Source of the DNA: CAZBSE01 sp964578625
GTDB taxonomy: Bacteria; Actinomycetota; Humimicrobiia; Humimicrobiales; Humimicrobiaceae
NCBI GenBank assembly: GCA_964578625.1
Contig: CAZODQ010000009.1
Span: 1 to 62,298 of the forward strand
DNA length: 62,298 bases
Direction: 5' to 3'
Made by a program: the position numbers and the translations under genes. Below, one piece after another: positions 44,907 to 54,648 of this stretch; positions within the stretch are counted from its first letter, which is position 1, and each line of letters starts with the position of its first letter. The notes below the pieces were generated by a model, which had not been told where the DNA came from, made no database searches, and was given only the letters and a program-made list of their open reading frames with translations.

Positions 44907-45134
44907 TTATTCTTCTTTTAAAAAATATTCTAAATCTTTCTTATATATTTTAGCAAATTCTTTAAGTTGTATTACATCAACTCTTAGCTGTCCTGACTCT
45001 ACCTTAGATATATATGACTGAGTTTTACCTAATATGGAGGCAGCTTGAGTTTGATTAAGGCCTACATATATCCTTGCGTTCTTTAGCTGCCTTGTTAAGA
45101 AATTATATTCTTTTGAGTAAATACTTTTATTCAT
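44907..45134 (-). CDS. XRE-family HTH transcriptional regulator
   Basis: A 75-aa single-domain Cro/CI-type regulator with the helix-turn-helix GLNQTQAASILGKTQSYISKVESG. Such small regulators control restriction-modification or element genes. It is divergent from the lipoprotein-recombinase unit and lies upstream of the hsd operon. Two ATTCC...GGAAT/GAAT repeats just upstream of its start are likely its operator. Confidence 0.88.
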   Translation of the reverse strand: MNKSIYSKEYNFLTRQLKNARIYVGLNQTQAASILGKTQSYISKVESGQLRVDVIQLKEFAKIYKKDLEYFLKEE

Positions 45135-45150
45135 TATAAAAACATGATAT

Positions 45151-45180
45151 ATTCCATAATTGAATATTCCAAAATGGAAT
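45151..45180 (-). promoter_or_regulatory. Tandem ATTCC-type palindromes upstream of the XRE gene
   Basis: A perfect palindrome ATTCCAAAATGGAAT (45166-45180) lies next to a half-conserved copy ATTCCATAATTGAAT (45151-45165). They sit 16-46 nt from the XRE start, the position typical for a C-protein-like autoregulatory operator, in the divergent region shared with the lipoprotein gene. Confidence 0.5.
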
Positions 45181-45271
45181 AAATAATCCTTGAAAAGTTG
45201 GTTAGTGAAATTTTATAATAATATTAATTTTAAGTACTAATTAATATCGGTAAATAAGGAGGTTAGCAAAA

Positions 45272-45796
45272 ATGAAACCAAAAATCATAATTCCTTTTCT
45301 ATTGTTAGCACTTATTCTAATTTTTAATCCAGCTTGTAGCAGTAGCAGTACTGCTAAGAAAAATGTTGAGACAGACCAGACACTACCCCAGGAAGAAACT
45401 TTAAGAGAACTTTATTTTGAAGAAATGGGTAGTATATCTAAGGGAATAACAAATGCTTCTGATGATTATTATAGTGCCTGTGATGATTTTCTTAATTTAA
45501 AAATTGACCTATCAGAACACAAAGAAGCTACTAGTACCTTTGTCAGGAGGATCTCTGTACTATACGATGATTTTAAAGAGCTTGAGCCACCAGGTGGAAT
45601 GGAAAAAGTACATGATTTATATGGTAGAGCGATGGAGCATTTTAATACCTGTGCAGGGTGTCTAACAGATTATATAGAATCAGAAAATTTAGATAAAATG
45701 AATGATTATTTAATTAGAGCAGTAAATCAAATGGAATTTGCTGCCAGGTATTTAAATGAAGCCAATGAAGAACTTAAGACAGTTCATCAAGATTAA
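45272..45796 (+). CDS. Small lipoprotein, unknown function
   Basis: A 174-aa lipoprotein: signal sequence ending in NPACSSSS, with the lipidated Cys at residue 22, then a Ser/Thr/Gln-rich linker and an alpha-helical domain (DDYYSACDDFLNLKIDLSEHKEAT, quoted in part; similar helices follow). The strong AAGGAGG box decides the start. It is 10 nt before the recombinase gene, so it shares a transcript with it, an odd pairing. Confidence 0.8.
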   Translation: MKPKIIIPFLLLALILIFNPACSSSSTAKKNVETDQTLPQEETLRELYFEEMGSISKGITNASDDYYSACDDFLNLKIDLSEHKEATSTFVRRISVLYDDFKELEPPGGMEKVHDLYGRAMEHFNTCAGCLTDYIESENLDKMNDYLIRAVNQMEFAARYLNEANEELKTVHQD

Positions 45797-45806
45797 AGAG
45801 TAGGAT

Positions 45807-46463
45807 ATGAAAAAAGTAATTGAAATATTTAGGACAAGAGAAGAACTCGACAGGTTAGTTAGTACTCCAGATAAAAAATACAAGTCGGGCATAAGAAATA
45901 GGGCAATTCTGTCAGTCCTTTGTTATGCAGGACTAAGGGTTTCTGAAGTAATAAGCTTAAAGTTATCAGATATGCAGAAGAAAGATTCTGCAATAAGAGT
46001 AAATAATACAAAGAAAGATAGTTCAAGAATAGTATATGTTCCAGATTACTTATTTCATTATATTGGCAAATGGAAAGAGATAAGACCCAGTTCAAAATAT
46101 TTATTCTGTTCAAGGACCGGAAAGAAAATATTACCTGATTATATACAAAAAATGGTTAAAAGATATGCTAAAATTATATCACCTAATAAAGACATCCATC
46201 CACATTGCCTTCGTCATTCAATAGCTACTGTATGGCTTAAGGAAGGAAAAACTATAAGGGGAATACAGAAACAACTAGGCCACAAGAACTTAAACACTAC
46301 TCAGATTTATATGGATTATTTTGATGACGACAGGAAAAGGGAGTTTGGGGAGTTTGATTCCAAAAAAGGTGATGATTTAAAAAAAATAAAGATTCTTTAT
46401 AATGAAATAAAAATTTTAGCTGATAAAATCAAAAAAAATCCCCAAATGTTTACTTATCAATAA
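45807..46463 (+). CDS. Short tyrosine recombinase
   Basis: A 218-aa Xer-like recombinase consisting of the catalytic domain only; the N-terminal SAM-like DNA-binding domain is missing or very short. The catalytic residues are visible: Arg in YAGLRVSEV, His-x-x-Arg in HPHCLRHSIAT, His in LGHKNL and the nucleophile Tyr in TQIYMDY. It sits just upstream of hsdM; recombinases in this position sometimes invert hsdS halves, but only one hsdS is present here. It could also move the neighbouring cassettes. Confidence 0.88.
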   Translation: MKKVIEIFRTREELDRLVSTPDKKYKSGIRNRAILSVLCYAGLRVSEVISLKLSDMQKKDSAIRVNNTKKDSSRIVYVPDYLFHYIGKWKEIRPSSKYLFCSRTGKKILPDYIQKMVKRYAKIISPNKDIHPHCLRHSIATVWLKEGKTIRGIQKQLGHKNLNTTQIYMDYFDDDRKREFGEFDSKKGDDLKKIKILYNEIKILADKIKKNPQMFTYQ

Positions 46464-46480
46464 ACTTAAAACTTATATAG

Positions 46481-46489
46481 TGTTATAAT
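46481..46489 (+). promoter_or_regulatory. Extended -10 promoter for the hsd operon
   Basis: TGTTATAAT (TG-n-TATAAT) lies about 60 nt before hsdM in the 85-nt gap after the recombinase gene. No good -35 is seen at 17 nt, which is compatible with an extended -10. Confidence 0.4.
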
Positions 46490-46548
46490 ATTTTTCAACA
46501 ATAATCTTAATACAATTTGTTCTCTAAATTATTTGAAGAGGATAAAAA

Positions 46549-48057
46549 ATGGAAAAAGTAACCCTTCAAAAACTTGAATCTACGCTCTGGAAAGCAGCAG
46601 ATATCTTGCGCGGTGAGCTAAATGCCGCAGAATACAAAGATTATATATTTGGTATGCTATTTCTAAAAAGAATGAGTGATGTATTTGCATCAGAAATGGA
46701 TAAGAAAAAGAAAAACCTTCTTTCTCAAAGCATAGACAGAAAAGACATGAATCAAATACTTGATGACATAACTCTATATGAAACATTCTATATTCCAAAA
46801 AAAGCAAGGTGGAATAAATTAAAGGACTTAAACTTAAATATAGGCCCTCAACTTGATAAAGCTTTTAGAGCAATTGAGGACTGTCCAACAAACTCTGAAC
46901 TTATTGGGGTATTAACTACAACTGATTATAACAATAAGGAAAGAGTATCAGATAAAAAGCTATCCCAGCTACTAATATTATTTGATGGCATACTGCTTAC
47001 TAATGAAAATTTAGAAGAAGAAGATATGCTGGGTAAAACCTATGAATACCTTATAAAGAAGTTTGCTGATGAAGGTGGAGCAAAAGGTGGAGAATTCTAT
47101 ACACCTCCAGAGGTTGCAAGACTGCTTGTAAAGTTACTTAAACCCCAGGAAGGTAATAGAATATATGACCCTACAGTTGGCTCTGGCGGTATGTTAATTC
47201 AATCAATGAGCTACATTAAGGAAAATGGATATAATTGGAAAAATGTATCTCTATTTGGACAGGAAATAAATATATCTACTTGGGCAATATGCAAGATGAA
47301 TATGATATTTCATGATACAAAAGGAGCCGATATAAAAAAAGGTGATACTCTACGCAGTCCAGCTCATACTGAAGGTGGAGTATTAAAAACATTTGATATT
47401 GTAATAGCTAATCCTCCATTTAGCTTGAAAAACTGGGGGAAAGAAGAAGCTGAAAATGATATTTACAATAGATACATTTATGGTATCCCTCCAACCTCTT
47501 ATGGTGATTTGGGTTTTGTATCTCATATGATTGCAAGCCTAAATTCAACTGGTAGGATGGGAACAGTAATACCTCATGGTGTTTTATTTAGAGGTGGAGC
47601 TGAAGGGAAAATAAGAGAAGGTATTATAAAGGAAGATATTATTGAAGCCATTATAGGACTACCTCCAAATATATTTTATGGAACAGGAATTCCCGCTGCT
47701 CTTCTAATAATAAATAAATCCAAACCACCAGAAAAAAAAGATAAAATCTTTTTTATTGATGCAAGTTCTGGTTTTGAAAAGATTGGAAATAAGAACAAGT
47801 TAAGAGAAGAGGATTTGGCAAAAATAGTTAATACCTTTGATGAATATAAAGATGCTGAAAAATATGCCAAGATAGTTACAAGAGAAGAAATAAAGGAAAA
47901 TGATAATAACTTAAATATTAGCAGATATGTAGATACCAATAATGAGGAAGAGACTGTCGATATAAAAGCAGTTATTAAAGAAATAAATTTACTCAAAGAA
48001 AAAGAAAAAGAAACAGAACTAAAATTGTATGAATATCTAAAGGAATTAAATTATTGA
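46549..48057 (+). CDS. hsdM: Type I restriction-modification methyltransferase HsdM
   Basis: N6-adenine methyltransferase subunit of a type I system, 502 aa. It has the N-terminal helical HsdM domain (AAEYKDYIFGMLFLKRMSD), the AdoMet motif DPTVGSGGML (about 207-216), and the catalytic NPPF (about 288-291) preceded by IVIA. EFYTPPEVARLL precedes the AdoMet site, as usual. It overlaps hsdS by 4 nt. It methylates host DNA with the specificity given by HsdS. Confidence 0.96.
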   Translation: MEKVTLQKLESTLWKAADILRGELNAAEYKDYIFGMLFLKRMSDVFASEMDKKKKNLLSQSIDRKDMNQILDDITLYETFYIPKKARWNKLKDLNLNIGPQLDKAFRAIEDCPTNSELIGVLTTTDYNNKERVSDKKLSQLLILFDGILLTNENLEEEDMLGKTYEYLIKKFADEGGAKGGEFYTPPEVARLLVKLLKPQEGNRIYDPTVGSGGMLIQSMSYIKENGYNWKNVSLFGQEINISTWAICKMNMIFHDTKGADIKKGDTLRSPAHTEGGVLKTFDIVIANPPFSLKNWGKEEAENDIYNRYIYGIPPTSYGDLGFVSHMIASLNSTGRMGTVIPHGVLFRGGAEGKIREGIIKEDIIEAIIGLPPNIFYGTGIPAALLIINKSKPPEKKDKIFFIDASSGFEKIGNKNKLREEDLAKIVNTFDEYKDAEKYAKIVTREEIKENDNNLNISRYVDTNNEEETVDIKAVIKEINLLKEKEKETELKLYEYLKELNY

Positions 48058-49355
48058 TAAATAAAATTATGGGCAATCTTAATTTCAAAGAGACAGAATT
48101 AGGATTAATTCCAATTGATTGGCAAGTTGGAAAAATTAATCATTTCTTAAACAATTCTAAAGATTCATTGAAAATTGGTCCATTTGGTAGTCAGATAAAA
48201 AAAGAATACTTGGTTAGGAATGGCTATAAAGTTTATGGTCAAGAAAATGTGTATGAAAAAAATTTTAAAATAGGGAGCAGATTTATAAATGAACAAAAAT
48301 TTAAAGAGCTTAAAAATTATGAATTAAGACCCGGAGATATTGTAATAAGTATGATGGGAACAGTAGGAAAGTGTGCAATTGTCTCAAACGATAGTAAGGA
48401 AGGAATAATGGATTCCCACTTAATTAGAATTAGAATTAATGAGGAATTATTTAACAAGAATCTTCTTGCACAATTGATTGAAAATTCAATTATTATAAAA
48501 AAACAAATTAGAAAACTTTCTGTTGGTGGGATTATGGAAGGTTTAAGTTCTTCAATAATTAAACAAATATTTTTCCCAGTTCCACCAATACAAGAACAGA
48601 ATAAAATATCTTCAATCCTTTCTACTGTTGATGATTTAATCGAAAACACTACCCACCTTATAAACTCATATACACTTTTAAAAAAGGGCCTGATGCAAAC
48701 ATTACTGACTAAAGGTATTGGACATACTAGGTTTAAAAATACAGTAATTGGAGAAGTACCTTCTGAATGGTCTATTAAAAAGATAATTGAAGTAGCAAAA
48801 GTAGTAAGTGGAGGTACTCCTAATACAAATAAAAAAGAATATTGGGAAAATGGAGATATAGCTTGGGCAACCCCAACTGATATAACAAATAATAAAGATA
48901 AATACATAAAAGAAACTAAGCTAAATATAACCGAAACTGGTCTCAATGAGAGCTCAGCTAACTTGTTACCAATTGGAAGTATATTAATGACAAGCAGAGC
49001 GACGATAGGAGAAAGATGCATGAATTTAATACCTATGGCAACAAATCAAGGTTTCAAATCATTTGTATGTAAAGATGTTATATATAATGAATATCTCTTC
49101 TACTATATTGATGTTATTAAACCAAAATTGAGGAGTTTAGCTGGGGGAAGTACTTTTTTAGAAATATCTAAAAAAGATGTTGAAGACATAATAATAAAGA
49201 TTCCTCCTAAATTAGAACAAAAGAAGATTGTATATATACTAATGAATTTAGATAAAGTAATAAAAATAGATAATCTAATAAAAGAGAAATTATATTTACT
49301 CAAAAAAGGTCTCATGCAGCAACTACTAACAGGCAGAATAAGAGTAAAAGTATAA
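48054..49355 (+). CDS. hsdS: Type I restriction specificity subunit HsdS
   Basis: A 433-aa specificity subunit with two target recognition domains (about residues 12-170 and 225-390). Each is followed by a conserved coiled-coil spacer: LINSYTLLKKGLMQTLLT and LIKEKLYLLKKGLMQQLLTG. The two halves open similarly (ELGLIPIDWQ and VIGEVPSEW), which shows the internal repeat. The TTG start overlaps the hsdM stop; an ATG 15 nt later is an alternative. DNA specificity cannot be read by eye. Confidence 0.94.
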   Translation: MINKIMGNLNFKETELGLIPIDWQVGKINHFLNNSKDSLKIGPFGSQIKKEYLVRNGYKVYGQENVYEKNFKIGSRFINEQKFKELKNYELRPGDIVISMMGTVGKCAIVSNDSKEGIMDSHLIRIRINEELFNKNLLAQLIENSIIIKKQIRKLSVGGIMEGLSSSIIKQIFFPVPPIQEQNKISSILSTVDDLIENTTHLINSYTLLKKGLMQTLLTKGIGHTRFKNTVIGEVPSEWSIKKIIEVAKVVSGGTPNTNKKEYWENGDIAWATPTDITNNKDKYIKETKLNITETGLNESSANLLPIGSILMTSRATIGERCMNLIPMATNQGFKSFVCKDVIYNEYLFYYIDVIKPKLRSLAGGSTFLEISKKDVEDIIIKIPPKLEQKKIVYILMNLDKVIKIDNLIKEKLYLLKKGLMQQLLTGRIRVKV

Positions 49356-49372
49356 ATACTTAAGGAGCTTCT

Positions 49373-52300
49373 ATGCCTTACTTGGGAAATGAAGAAACAT
49401 TAGTAGAAATTCCTACAATAGATTACTTGCGATATAAATTAGGCTATGAATTTATTCACGGAGAAAAACTGATTCCAGAATTTAATGAGCGGGAGTCCAT
49501 TACTGAAGTTATTCTAACCTCCCGACTTGAAAGAGCTCTTAAAAGATTAAATCCCTGGATGGATAAATATCAGATAAATAAAGCAGTAAAATTTCTAACA
49601 AGACCTGAAAAGCTTGGTGCAAATACTTTAGAGATTAATGAGAAAATCTATGATGCAATGGTAAATCTTACCTTTACCGTTGAAGGAAATGATACAAAAG
49701 GCCATAAAAAAGAAAAGACAGTAACTTTTATTGATTTTGATAATCCTGATAACAATGAGTTTTTAGTAACAAGGCAGTTTGTTATAAAAGGCCCTCAAGA
49801 GGTAATTATTCCTGATATAATAATCTTTATAAATGGAATACCAGTAGTAGTTTTGGAATGCAAATCCCCATTTATAGAAACTGCTAAAAATGTACTTGCT
49901 GGAAAACATGCAGCATATATCCAGCTAAAAAGATATATGAATGAGAGAGATTCTGATATTGCCGAAGGAGCTCTAAGGTTATTTTATACAAATTTTTTTA
50001 CTGGGATTTTAAATAAATACCACGGCTATATTGGAACGATAAGCTCATCTCAATCAGATTATCTTGAATGGAAAGACCCTTATCCATTTGCACTAAAAGA
50101 TATCCAAGGTTATAAAGATAATGGCCAAAATATATTCCTTCATGGGTTATTAGAAAAAAATAATCTCCTTGATATACTTCAAAACTTCTTTTTATTTGAA
50201 GGCTCTTCCAAATCAAGTAAAAAGGTTAAAAAAACCTGCCGCTATCAGCAGTACAGGGCAGTAAATAAGGCCCTTTTAAGGTTAAAGACAGGAAAAGATA
50301 AACTGTCAAGAGGTGGGGTTATCTGGCATACTCAGGGAAGCGGTAAAAGCCTTGCAATGGTATTTTTAGCAGTAAAAATTAGGCGTGACCCAAAGCTATA
50401 TGATTCTACAATAGTAGTGGTAACAGACAGGGATGATTTGGATAAACAGATATATAAAACCTTTGTAAGAACCTTAAGTAAATACACAGAACCAGTTAGG
50501 GCAAGGACTATAAAATACCTAAGAGAGCTACTTTCAAATCCTGAACCACAGGTAATTACGACTTTAATACAAAAGTTTCAAACTGAAGATGAAAAGCAGC
50601 TTTTAAAGGATAAGAATTTAGTAAAGCCTCTAACCTATAAAGAGAAATTTGAAGTATTAACAACTAAGTCAAATGTTATAGTCTTAGCTGATGAAGCCCA
50701 TAGAAGCCAGTATAAGATAATGGCAAAAAACATGAGAGATGCTCTTCCCAATGCTGCTTTTATTGGCTTTACAGGAACTCCAATTGACAAGCAAGATAAA
50801 TCAACACCAAGAACATTCGGTTCATATATTGATAAATACTTCCTTCAGCAAGCAGTTGATGATGGAGCTACAGTTCAAATTATCTATGAGGGTAGAAAAC
50901 CAAAACTACAGATAAAAGGTAAAAAGATTGATGATTTATTTGATGAGTCTTTTGAAGATAAAACTCCCGAAGAAAAAGAAGCTATAAAGGAAAAATTTGC
51001 TACTAAGCTTGCTGTTCTTGAGGCAAAAGATAGAATTGAAGAAATTACCAAAGACATTTTAACCCATTATAAGGAACAGATTTACCCAGATAAATTTAAA
51101 GCTCAATTAGTAGTACCTTCAAGACAATCTGCTGTTACCTACTTTAATATGCTAACTAAATATATGAAAGATATTGTTGGAAAGGATTTAGATGTAAAAA
51201 TAGTATATACAGGAGATAGAAATGATGAGCCAAGATTAAAGGCCCATCTAACTACAAAAACTCAGCAGCAGCAAATTATATCAAGGTTTTTAAAACCAAT
51301 ACCAGAAGATAACCTGTGTTTTTTAATTGTTGTAGATATGCTACTTACTGGATTTGATGCACCAATAGAGCAAGTTATGTATTTAGATAAGCCACTAATT
51401 GAACATAATCTACTTCAAGCAATAGCAAGGGTAAATAGAGTATATGAGGACAGGAAAAAATGCGGCTATGTTGTTGACTACTATGGAGTATCAAACTTTC
51501 TTGAAGAGGCACTCGCCATATTTGACAGAGCTGATATTGGCTCTCCAATGGCATCTATAGATGATATCTATAACCTTATGCAGGACTATAGGCAAACTGT
51601 TATGAAAATATTCTATGGGGTAGGAAAAAATGATATAGATGCACTTGTAAGTGTAATTGAGCCAGAAGACAAAAGAGCTGAATTTGAGCTTTCCTACAGG
51701 AGATTTGCTGAAACTGTAGAGCAGCTCCTGCCATCACATGTTCCCCAGGAATTTATTAATGATCTGCGGTGGCTATCTTATATAAGAGCAGCTGCCAAGG
51801 CAAGATTTAGCCCGGAAGATGCATTAGATATATCTGACTGTGGGGAAAAGGTTAGAAAAATAATTTCTGATAATCTAAAAGCATTAGGAGTAATAGATTT
51901 TATAAAACCAATATCAATTATTGATAAAGATTTCCAGGCTAAAATTAAGAAGCTTGGCTCTGATAGGGCCAGAGCTTCTTCAATGGAGCATGCTATAAGG
52001 CACATCCTTAATGTAAGACTTGATACAAATCCAGTTTACTATACAAGCCTACTTGAAAAGCTAAAAAAAATACTTGAAGAAACAGAAAAAAACTGGCTTG
52101 AAAGAAGGCTGCAATTAGAAAAGTTTATTGAATCTGAAATAAAAACTGGTGAGCAGGACTCTGCAAAAAGATTTGGCCTAACCAAAGAGGAATTTGCTAT
52201 ATTTGAAGCAGTGAGAGAAGTAGTATCTAAAAGTAAGGAATTTGTAATATCCGAAGAAGACACAGAACTGTATAAAAAAATTACAACTGATATTGAAAAA

Positions 52301-52480
52301 GTAATAAAGGATAGTTATGTAATAGATTGGACGACTAATATTACCAAAACCCAAAATATTGAAAGAACGCTAAAGAATATGCTTATAGCAAGTTACTTTA
52401 AGATATTTAAGATGGATGGAATAAATAAATTAGTTCCGCAAATAATAAATTTAGCAAAAATCCACTATTCAGTAATTTAA
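49373..52480 (+). CDS. hsdR: Type I restriction endonuclease/translocase HsdR
   Basis: A 1035-aa motor-nuclease subunit. The N-terminal PDDEXK site is seen in PDIIIFINGIP followed by VVVLECKSP (about residues 147-165). The SF2 helicase core has Walker A with QGSGKS (about 321-326), DEAHRSQ (about 440) and TGTPI, then the C-terminal RecA-like lobe (RVNRVYEDRK). An AAGGAGC box lies before the ATG. It cleaves unmethylated DNA after translocation. The three hsd genes follow each other without interruption. Confidence 0.96.
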   Translation: MPYLGNEETLVEIPTIDYLRYKLGYEFIHGEKLIPEFNERESITEVILTSRLERALKRLNPWMDKYQINKAVKFLTRPEKLGANTLEINEKIYDAMVNLTFTVEGNDTKGHKKEKTVTFIDFDNPDNNEFLVTRQFVIKGPQEVIIPDIIIFINGIPVVVLECKSPFIETAKNVLAGKHAAYIQLKRYMNERDSDIAEGALRLFYTNFFTGILNKYHGYIGTISSSQSDYLEWKDPYPFALKDIQGYKDNGQNIFLHGLLEKNNLLDILQNFFLFEGSSKSSKKVKKTCRYQQYRAVNKALLRLKTGKDKLSRGGVIWHTQGSGKSLAMVFLAVKIRRDPKLYDSTIVVVTDRDDLDKQIYKTFVRTLSKYTEPVRARTIKYLRELLSNPEPQVITTLIQKFQTEDEKQLLKDKNLVKPLTYKEKFEVLTTKSNVIVLADEAHRSQYKIMAKNMRDALPNAAFIGFTGTPIDKQDKSTPRTFGSYIDKYFLQQAVDDGATVQIIYEGRKPKLQIKGKKIDDLFDESFEDKTPEEKEAIKEKFATKLAVLEAKDRIEEITKDILTHYKEQIYPDKFKAQLVVPSRQSAVTYFNMLTKYMKDIVGKDLDVKIVYTGDRNDEPRLKAHLTTKTQQQQIISRFLKPIPEDNLCFLIVVDMLLTGFDAPIEQVMYLDKPLIEHNLLQAIARVNRVYEDRKKCGYVVDYYGVSNFLEEALAIFDRADIGSPMASIDDIYNLMQDYRQTVMKIFYGVGKNDIDALVSVIEPEDKRAEFELSYRRFAETVEQLLPSHVPQEFINDLRWLSYIRAAAKARFSPEDALDISDCGEKVRKIISDNLKALGVIDFIKPISIIDKDFQAKIKKLGSDRARASSMEHAIRHILNVRLDTNPVYYTSLLEKLKKILEETEKNWLERRLQLEKFIESEIKTGEQDSAKRFGLTKEEFAIFEAVREVVSKSKEFVISEEDTELYKKITTDIEKVIKDSYVIDWTTNITKTQNIERTLKNMLIASYFKIFKMDGINKLVPQIINLAKIHYSVI

Positions 52481-52483
52481 ACC

Positions 52484-53197
52484 ATGAAGTTATCAACAAA
52501 GTATGGAGATAAGAAAATTGAATTTGAAGTTTCCTATAGAAATAGGAAAACACTTGCAATTCAAATCGAACCCCTAGCTAATATATTAGTAATTTCTCCA
52601 GTAAATCTTTCAGAAGAGATAATAAAAGAGAAGGTAAAATCCAAAGGCAGATGGATTATAAAAAAGTTACTTGATTTTAAAAACACAGGTTATATTCCCT
52701 TTGAAAGGGAGTTTGTAAATGGTGAATCATTTATGTACCTTGGTAGAAATTATTCTCTTCAAATAATTATAAATAAAGATTTATTAAGATCAAAAGTAAG
52801 TCTAGTAGATAGTAAGATTCAAATTGTATCGCCAACAAAAGAAAAAGAAATTTTAAAAAAGGTACTTGAGAAATGGTATCGTAGAGAAGCTAAAGAAATA
52901 ATTCTAAAAAGAATAGAGTTTTATAAACCAAGATTTAGTATTGAACCAAGACAAATTAAAATAAAAGAACAGAAGAAACGATGGGGTAGCTGCACCTCTA
53001 AAGGAGACCTGCTATTTAACTGGAGAACGGTTATGGCACCATCACCAGTTATAGATTATATTATAGTTCATGAATTAAGCCACCTAGCTAATAAAAACCA
53101 TTCAAGGCAGTTCTGGAAAACAATTGAAAATATACTTCCGGATTATAAAAATAGAAGGAAATGGCTTAAAGTTTATGGCGTAAGAATGGATTTATGA
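52484..53197 (+). CDS. YgjP-like (DUF45/SprT-type) zinc metalloprotease
   Basis: A 237-aa protein with the active-site HELSH (near 196-200) and a third His in NHSRQFW, typical of the YgjP/DUF45 gluzincin-like family. The segment QKKRWGSCTSKGDLLFNWR, which includes the conserved RWGSC, precedes the active site. It starts 3 nt after the hsdR stop, so it is co-translated. YgjP genes are very often attached to type I R-M operons. The role there is unknown, possibly proteolysis of HsdR or of other proteins. Confidence 0.92.
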   Translation: MKLSTKYGDKKIEFEVSYRNRKTLAIQIEPLANILVISPVNLSEEIIKEKVKSKGRWIIKKLLDFKNTGYIPFEREFVNGESFMYLGRNYSLQIIINKDLLRSKVSLVDSKIQIVSPTKEKEILKKVLEKWYRREAKEIILKRIEFYKPRFSIEPRQIKIKEQKKRWGSCTSKGDLLFNWRTVMAPSPVIDYIIVHELSHLANKNHSRQFWKTIENILPDYKNRRKWLKVYGVRMDL

Positions 53198-53251
53198 ATT
53201 AATATTATTTATTGTTATTATCAAACCGGCTATACAAAATACTGGAAGAAA

Positions 53252-54061
53252 ATGGTTAATAAAATTATAAGAAAACTAATTGAGGTTGAAATCAGACTGG
53301 GTTTTATGTATATACTTTCCCAAAGTATAGAATTGATGCCAGATGATAGCACAAAAATAAATGCAGTACTTGATGGTGATAATCAAACCCTTACCTATAA
53401 TCCAGTATATCGAAGGATTTTTGGTCTAACAAAATGGTACAAAGAACATGATTTAAAACCAGGTCAAGAAATAATAGTAATAAAAGAAAAAAACACCTAT
53501 AAATTTGAATTACCAAAGCCTGGAGCTAAAAAAGTAAAAGTTGAAACCAAAGATATAATAGATATATCAGGTTTATCTTCTACTTCCAAAGGAGATATTG
53601 TTGAAGATAGAATAAAAGAGTTAATACTGCTTCAAGGCCAGGGATTATTAAGTGTCTATAAGCCAGTAACTGATACTGAAGGTATTGATTTAATAATAGT
53701 AAAAAATGGCATGTTTCAGCCAATTTTTCTTCAAGTTAAAAGCCGTTTTAATCTGCAAGGAAACAGTTTTATAACAAATATCAATAAAAAGACTTTTAAT
53801 CCTCACCATTCATATTACATTATTGGAGCTTATTTCGATTTAGGAAATATAGAATTATTTAATAATCTACTGTTGATTCCGAGTAATGATATAGACAATA
53901 AAGCCATTTCATTAAATCCGAACAACAGACCTATCTATAGAGTAGTCGCCTCATTAGGTTTGGATTCTAAAGGAAAATGGTCAGAATATTTAATAAATAA
54001 AAATAAATTAGCAGACAAACTAATTGAAAAGTTTGAAGAAATGTCTAAGTATATAAAATAG
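53252..54061 (+). CDS. PDDEXK nuclease-like protein
   Basis: A 269-aa protein. The N-terminal about 105 aa look like a small DNA-binding domain with VYRRIFGLTKWYKEHDLKPG. The C-terminal part has EDRIKELI, then TEGIDLIIVKNGMFQPIFLQVKSRF, the D...(E/Q)xK pattern of a restriction-like fold with Gln in place of Glu. It might act as an extra nuclease of the R-M unit. It follows the YgjP gene after 54 nt and precedes a second nuclease-like gene after 16 nt. Confidence 0.75.
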   Translation: MVNKIIRKLIEVEIRLGFMYILSQSIELMPDDSTKINAVLDGDNQTLTYNPVYRRIFGLTKWYKEHDLKPGQEIIVIKEKNTYKFELPKPGAKKVKVETKDIIDISGLSSTSKGDIVEDRIKELILLQGQGLLSVYKPVTDTEGIDLIIVKNGMFQPIFLQVKSRFNLQGNSFITNINKKTFNPHHSYYIIGAYFDLGNIELFNNLLLIPSNDIDNKAISLNPNNRPIYRVVASLGLDSKGKWSEYLINKNKLADKLIEKFEEMSKYIK

Positions 54062-54077
54062 TAAGAAATTATTTAAT

Positions 54078-54569
54078 ATGACAACAGGCAGACAAAACCA
54101 ACTAACAAAACAGACAGGTGAATACTTGGTCTCTGCTGAACTATGCAGGAGAGGATATATTGCAACATCATTTACAGGCAATGTCCCGGACTATGATATT
54201 ATAGCTATTGACAAAAACAATAAAACAATACCAATACAGGTTAAAACAATTAGAAGTGGAACTTGGCAACTTAATGCAAGAAATTATTTAGATATTGAAA
54301 TAAACGTTAATAAAAAGCAGTTTGTTAAAAAAAGGGATTTAGCTGATCCAAATTTGATACATATTTTTGTAAAATTAGTTGAAAATGAAAAAGATGAATT
54401 TTATATCTTCAGGTTAAAAGATCTTCAAGAAATAATATACAATGGTTATAAAGCATACCTTGATATACATAGTGGCAGAAGACCTAAAAACCAAGAATCA
54501 ACCCATACAGATGTAGGCAGAGAACAGTTGAGTATGTATAAGGACAAGTGGGAGTTGTTGAATGGGTAA
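54078..54569 (+). CDS. Small PDDEXK/DUF4365-like endonuclease
   Basis: A 163-aa restriction-fold protein: GEYLVSAELCRRGYIA (E15), then NVPDYDIIAID (D40) and IPIQVKTIR (Q54, K56). This is the core of group I intron-like or DUF4365-like PDDEXK proteins, where Gln replaces the second acidic residue. The C-terminal tail is Ser/Gln-rich. It is the second nuclease-like gene after hsdR. No binding specificity can be inferred. Confidence 0.78.
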   Translation: MTTGRQNQLTKQTGEYLVSAELCRRGYIATSFTGNVPDYDIIAIDKNNKTIPIQVKTIRSGTWQLNARNYLDIEINVNKKQFVKKRDLADPNLIHIFVKLVENEKDEFYIFRLKDLQEIIYNGYKAYLDIHSGRRPKNQESTHTDVGREQLSMYKDKWELLNG

Positions 54570-54648
54570 GAGGGTAAATATAAGTTATGACAATATGATA
54601 TAACAAAAGCTTTCAAATATAGTTAGAATTATTGATTAAAATGTAAAT

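Noticed and set aside
48317..49021. 234-codon reading on the minus strand inside hsdS
   Set aside because: Shadow of the hsdS coding frame; no RBS and no recognisable domain.
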